Shown piece after piece: positions 61,766-64,000 of a stretch of 64,000 nt of DNA; position 1 is the first letter of the stretch, and every line of letters begins with the position of its first letter. The stretch is from Chitinophaga japonensis (lineage in GTDB: Bacteria; Bacteroidota; Bacteroidia; Chitinophagales; Chitinophagaceae). The position numbers and the translations under genes were made by a program. Location: the NCBI RefSeq assembly GCF_007830125.1, contig NZ_VLLG01000004.1, forward strand, positions 372,001-436,000. The letters run 5' to 3'. The notes beneath the pieces are model-generated. The model did no database searches. It was given only the letters and a program-made list of their open reading frames with translations, and was not told the DNA's origin.

Positions 61766-62158
61766 ATGAAAAGAAGCTTATTAGTTATGCTGTCACTGCT
61801 GATAGCAGTGACCCTCTGTTCACTTTCGTTGCCGCAGCAACATGAGAACCCCAAAAACCTGAAAGTACTGCCCAAAGACATTAGTCATGAAGAACTGGAA
61901 AACGTGATGCGCGGGTTCAAGGATGCGCTGGGCGTGAAATGCGGCTTTTGCCATGCGCCGCGGAAAGATGATCCCAAGAAGCTGGATTTTGCCAGCGATG
62001 AGAACGAGCACAAAGCGGTTGCCCGGGATATGATGCGCATGACCGCGCGGATCAATAAGAAATATTTCAAAAGCCACCAGGTGGCGGCGGTGAGCTGCTA
62101 CACCTGCCATCGTGGCAACGAGGAGCCGGTATCCAAACCGGAGACCACCAAAAAATAA
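61766..62158 (+). CDS. Di-haem c-type cytochrome (reaction-centre cytochrome subunit-like)
   Basis: A 130 aa periplasmic cytochrome. Residues 1-24 act as signal or anchor (MKRSLLVMLSLLIAVTLCSL). Two haem-binding motifs are present: CGFCH (VKCGFCHAPRK) and CYTCH (VSCYTCHRGNEE). The distance between them and DISHEELENVMRGFKDALGV match the small PRC-cytochrome-like family common in Bacteroidota and Acidobacteria. It is likely an electron carrier or sensor. No terminal oxidase genes are nearby. Confidence 0.88.
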   Translation: MKRSLLVMLSLLIAVTLCSLSLPQQHENPKNLKVLPKDISHEELENVMRGFKDALGVKCGFCHAPRKDDPKKLDFASDENEHKAVARDMMRMTARINKKYFKSHQVAAVSCYTCHRGNEEPVSKPETTKK

Positions 62159-62182
62159 CAAGCGCCCCTGTTTCCTGCAAAA

Positions 62183-62213
62183 AAAATCCCGGCGGTCATA
62201 CCGCCGGGATTTT
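62183..62213. terminator. Intrinsic terminator, bidirectional
   Basis: A perfect stem (AATCCCGGCGGT pairing with ACCGCCGGGATT) with a CAT loop, an A-run before and TTTCTT after. It separates the convergent cytochrome and TPR genes. Confidence 0.92.
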
Positions 62214-62233
62214 CTTATATAATGGAGTGCTGC

Positions 62234-63484
62234 TTATTGCAGTCCGTCCAGTTTCTTTTTCACTTCCGCTACTTTCGCGGTTTCGTTCTTGATCGCATAG
62301 ATCTTCTGCAGCGCGTAGAGGCAGCTTTCGTAAGTCTGCTTGTCGCTGGGCTCCAGGCTGCCTTTGGCGGCAAAACCGGCATCTGCTTTCTCAAAGTAAG
62401 GCAGAGCGGTGTTCATCAGCTCTTCTACTTTGCCCTGCAGCTCCTTGGCTTTGGGAGAGCTTTGCTCCTTGCTGGGCAGCGCGTTCAGCTCCTTGTTGAA
62501 GCCTACTGCACGGTTGAAGTACAGGGCGCCCAACTGGAAGTTAGCGGTAGGATCTGCGGCGTCCAGCTCCAGTGCTTTTTTGTAAGCATTTTCAGCTTTG
62601 GTCATCAGCTCATCGTAGTTGTCCGGTTTGGCCATATCCTCCCCTTTTTCATCGCGGGGATTGGCCATATTGTCCACACGTATGGCATAGTCCAGCACGG
62701 TCTGGAAATCGTTGGGATTTTCTTCCATTTTCTTTTCCAGCATGGTGAGCAGCTCGGCAGTTTTACCGGTTTTGGAGTAGTAGATCATCTCCATATCATT
62801 GAAGCGCTTGTCGTTCGGGAACACTTTCTTGCCTTCTTCAATGGTTTTCAGCCAGTTGGCGTTGTCGCCTTTTTCCTCGTATGCCTGTGCCAGTATCACG
62901 TACAGGGCAGGTTCGCCTTTAAACTGCAGATCGGCTGCTTTCTGCAGGTATTGCAGGGCGTCTTCTTTTTGACCGGCCTGCTGGGCGGCATAGCCCAGGT
63001 AGAAGGTCATGGAAGTATCTGTAGGAAGCGTACCACCCAGCTCTTTGCTGTTGTAGTAGTCTGCGATCTCAAATGCCTTTTTAAAGTTGACGTAGGCGGA
63101 ATCCCATTTCTGGTCATTCAGGTTGGCATAACCGGCGTTACCTACCGTGGCATACAGGTTGAACATACGCTGGTTCATTTCCAGGAGTGCTTCCGGCAAC
63201 TTGGCGTTTTTGTCCAGTGCTGCTTTGTAGGCATCAAAGGCTGCCAGTGCTTCTGCCGGGCTTTTATCTTTGGTGGCCATTGCTTCCAGTACTTTACCCT
63301 TTACGTACCATGTTTTGGCATCATCTTTAGTTTTTTCATGTTGCAGGGCAGCGTCGATGTCTGTCATGGCTTTTTCCAGGTCCTGGTTCTTCAGCGCGTC
63401 CTCCGCGCTGTTCACCTTAGATCTTTGCGCCATGGCAGCCAGTCCTGCACTGCAAAAAAGAAAAGATACCAATAGTTTTTTCAT
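62234..63484 (-). CDS. Periplasmic TPR-repeat protein
   Basis: A 416 aa protein with a signal peptide (MKKLLVSFLFCSAGLAAMAQ) and repeated tetratricopeptide helices throughout, for example AEDALKNQDLEKAMTDIDAA, FYLGYAAQQAGQKEDALQYL and AENAYKKALELDAADPTANF. It probably serves as a scaffold in the periplasm. The related group in Bacteroidota lies next to gyrA, as here. No enzymatic motif. Binding partner unknown. Confidence 0.85.
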   Translation of the reverse strand: MKKLLVSFLFCSAGLAAMAQRSKVNSAEDALKNQDLEKAMTDIDAALQHEKTKDDAKTWYVKGKVLEAMATKDKSPAEALAAFDAYKAALDKNAKLPEALLEMNQRMFNLYATVGNAGYANLNDQKWDSAYVNFKKAFEIADYYNSKELGGTLPTDTSMTFYLGYAAQQAGQKEDALQYLQKAADLQFKGEPALYVILAQAYEEKGDNANWLKTIEEGKKVFPNDKRFNDMEMIYYSKTGKTAELLTMLEKKMEENPNDFQTVLDYAIRVDNMANPRDEKGEDMAKPDNYDELMTKAENAYKKALELDAADPTANFQLGALYFNRAVGFNKELNALPSKEQSSPKAKELQGKVEELMNTALPYFEKADAGFAAKGSLEPSDKQTYESCLYALQKIYAIKNETAKVAEVKKKLDGLQ

Positions 63485-63529
63485 GAGCTCAATTTTTAGT
63501 TGCTGATAACAATATAAGTATGGTTTTTT

Positions 63530-63629
63530 TTAATTAATAATTAAAAATTAAGAATTAATAATACCCATACATCAGTGCCTATCGAAACACGGTTCCCCGA
63601 TTATTAATTATTAATTATTCATTATTAAC
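63530..63629. repeat. TTAATAAT paired inverted repeat, copy F
   Basis: Left arm 63530-63562, right arm 63600-63629, core 37 nt with ATCGAAACACGG. The right arm read on the minus strand supplies the last codons (VNNE) and the stop of gyrA. Confidence 0.8.
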
Positions 63630-64000
63630 TGGCGTTTCTGTGCCCTCATTCTCTTCGCTGCTCAACTCCTCCTGTTCATCCAGCCTGGCCACGGCGGCTA
63701 TTTCATCGTTGCCATCGAGGCGTATCAGGCGCACCCCCTGGGTAGCCCTGCCGGCCTCGCGGACGTCCGCCACCGCCATACGGATGGTGATGCCGGATTT
63801 GCAGGTGATCATCAGGTCGTCCTTTTCCGTTACGTCCAGGATAGCGATCAGGCTGCCTGTTTTCTCCGTAATATTGATGGTCTTTACCCCTTTTCCGCCC
63901 CTGTTGGTGATGCGGTACTCTTCAATGCTGGTTCTTTTTCCAAAGCCCTTTTCAGATACCACGAGCACGGTACGGGATTCATCCTCCTTATTAACACAAA
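63615..64000 (-). CDS. gyrA: DNA gyrase subunit A, C-terminal end (partial)
   Basis: The window ends inside this gene. The visible 127 codons are the last blades of the GyrA beta-pinwheel that wraps DNA: VVSEKGFGKRTSIEEYRITN, RGGKGVKTINITEKTG, DDLMITCKSGITIRMAVADV and GRATQGVRLIRLDGNDEIAA. An acidic tail ends EQEELSSEENEGTETPVNNE. The final VNNE-stop is read from the arm of a TTAATAAT repeat. The rest of the gene lies beyond position 64000. Confidence 0.95.
   Translation of the reverse strand, partial: CVNKEDESRTVLVVSEKGFGKRTSIEEYRITNRGGKGVKTINITEKTGSLIAILDVTEKDDLMITCKSGITIRMAVADVREAGRATQGVRLIRLDGNDEIAAVARLDEQEELSSEENEGTETPVNNE

Overview
The window is a stretch of chromosome from a Bacteroidota bacterium, most likely a Chitinophagaceae (Chitinophaga-like) species. 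The grounds are a SusC/SusD pair followed by Bacteroidota-type lipoproteins, -7 promoter boxes of the form TAnnTTTG, almost no Shine-Dalgarno sequences, a futalosine-pathway mqnA, GC-rich codon use with AT-rich intergenic repeats, and many secreted proteins with signal peptides ending in AQ or lipoboxes ending in C. I see no phage, insertion sequence, CRISPR array, rRNA or tRNA.

Layout. 1-14.3 kb is mixed metabolism: the start of an oligopeptide-binding lipoprotein, an M1 aminopeptidase, a dinucleotide-binding oxidoreductase, mqnA, purB, a YraN nuclease-fold protein, manA, two secreted unknowns, a LuxR-type response regulator with its histidine kinase, and lepA. 14.3-23.3 kb runs mainly forward: acyl-CoA-binding protein, rocD, a VIT1-like protein, a flavin disulfide reductase, then a four-gene ergothioneine module (ABC ATPase, fused permease/binding protein, egtB, egtD). 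23.3-35.2 kb holds a DinB protein, a DPP-IV peptidase, an AsmA protein, glucokinase, a GH15 hydrolase and a fused trehalose-6-phosphate synthase/phosphatase. 35.5-42.3 kb is an accessory stretch with redox enzymes, a nitrilase, an intact class I terpene synthase, the remnant of a second terpene synthase, a CLC-type channel and a divergent HxlR/nitroreductase pair. 42.3-48.0 kb is a complete urease operon (ureABCEFGD plus a nickel-permease-like gene). 48.2-51.5 kb has a Tat-exported phosphoesterase and unknowns. 51.8-61.5 kb is a polysaccharide-utilisation-type locus (SusC, SusD, zinc metallohydrolase lipoprotein, DUF4302 lipoprotein, collagen-like lipoprotein, GH5 enzyme). The end carries a di-haem cytochrome c, a TPR protein and the 3' end of gyrA.

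Three observations stand out. First, the permease/binding-protein fusion beside egtB and egtD has its two binding lobes in swapped order, so uptake (by an apparently permuted EgtU-like protein) and synthesis of ergothioneine may be combined in one operon. Second, a decayed C-terminal fragment of a terpene cyclase, broken by an in-frame TGA, lies about 2.3 kb from an intact terpene synthase. Third, intergenic regions carry a set of paired inverted repeats built on one plan: low-complexity arms made of short repeated words, in inverted orientation around a 30-95 nt core. At least five arm vocabularies occur. One family (TTAATAAT arms, six full copies) has a recognisable core and often supplies the stop codon or the last codons of the neighbouring gene.
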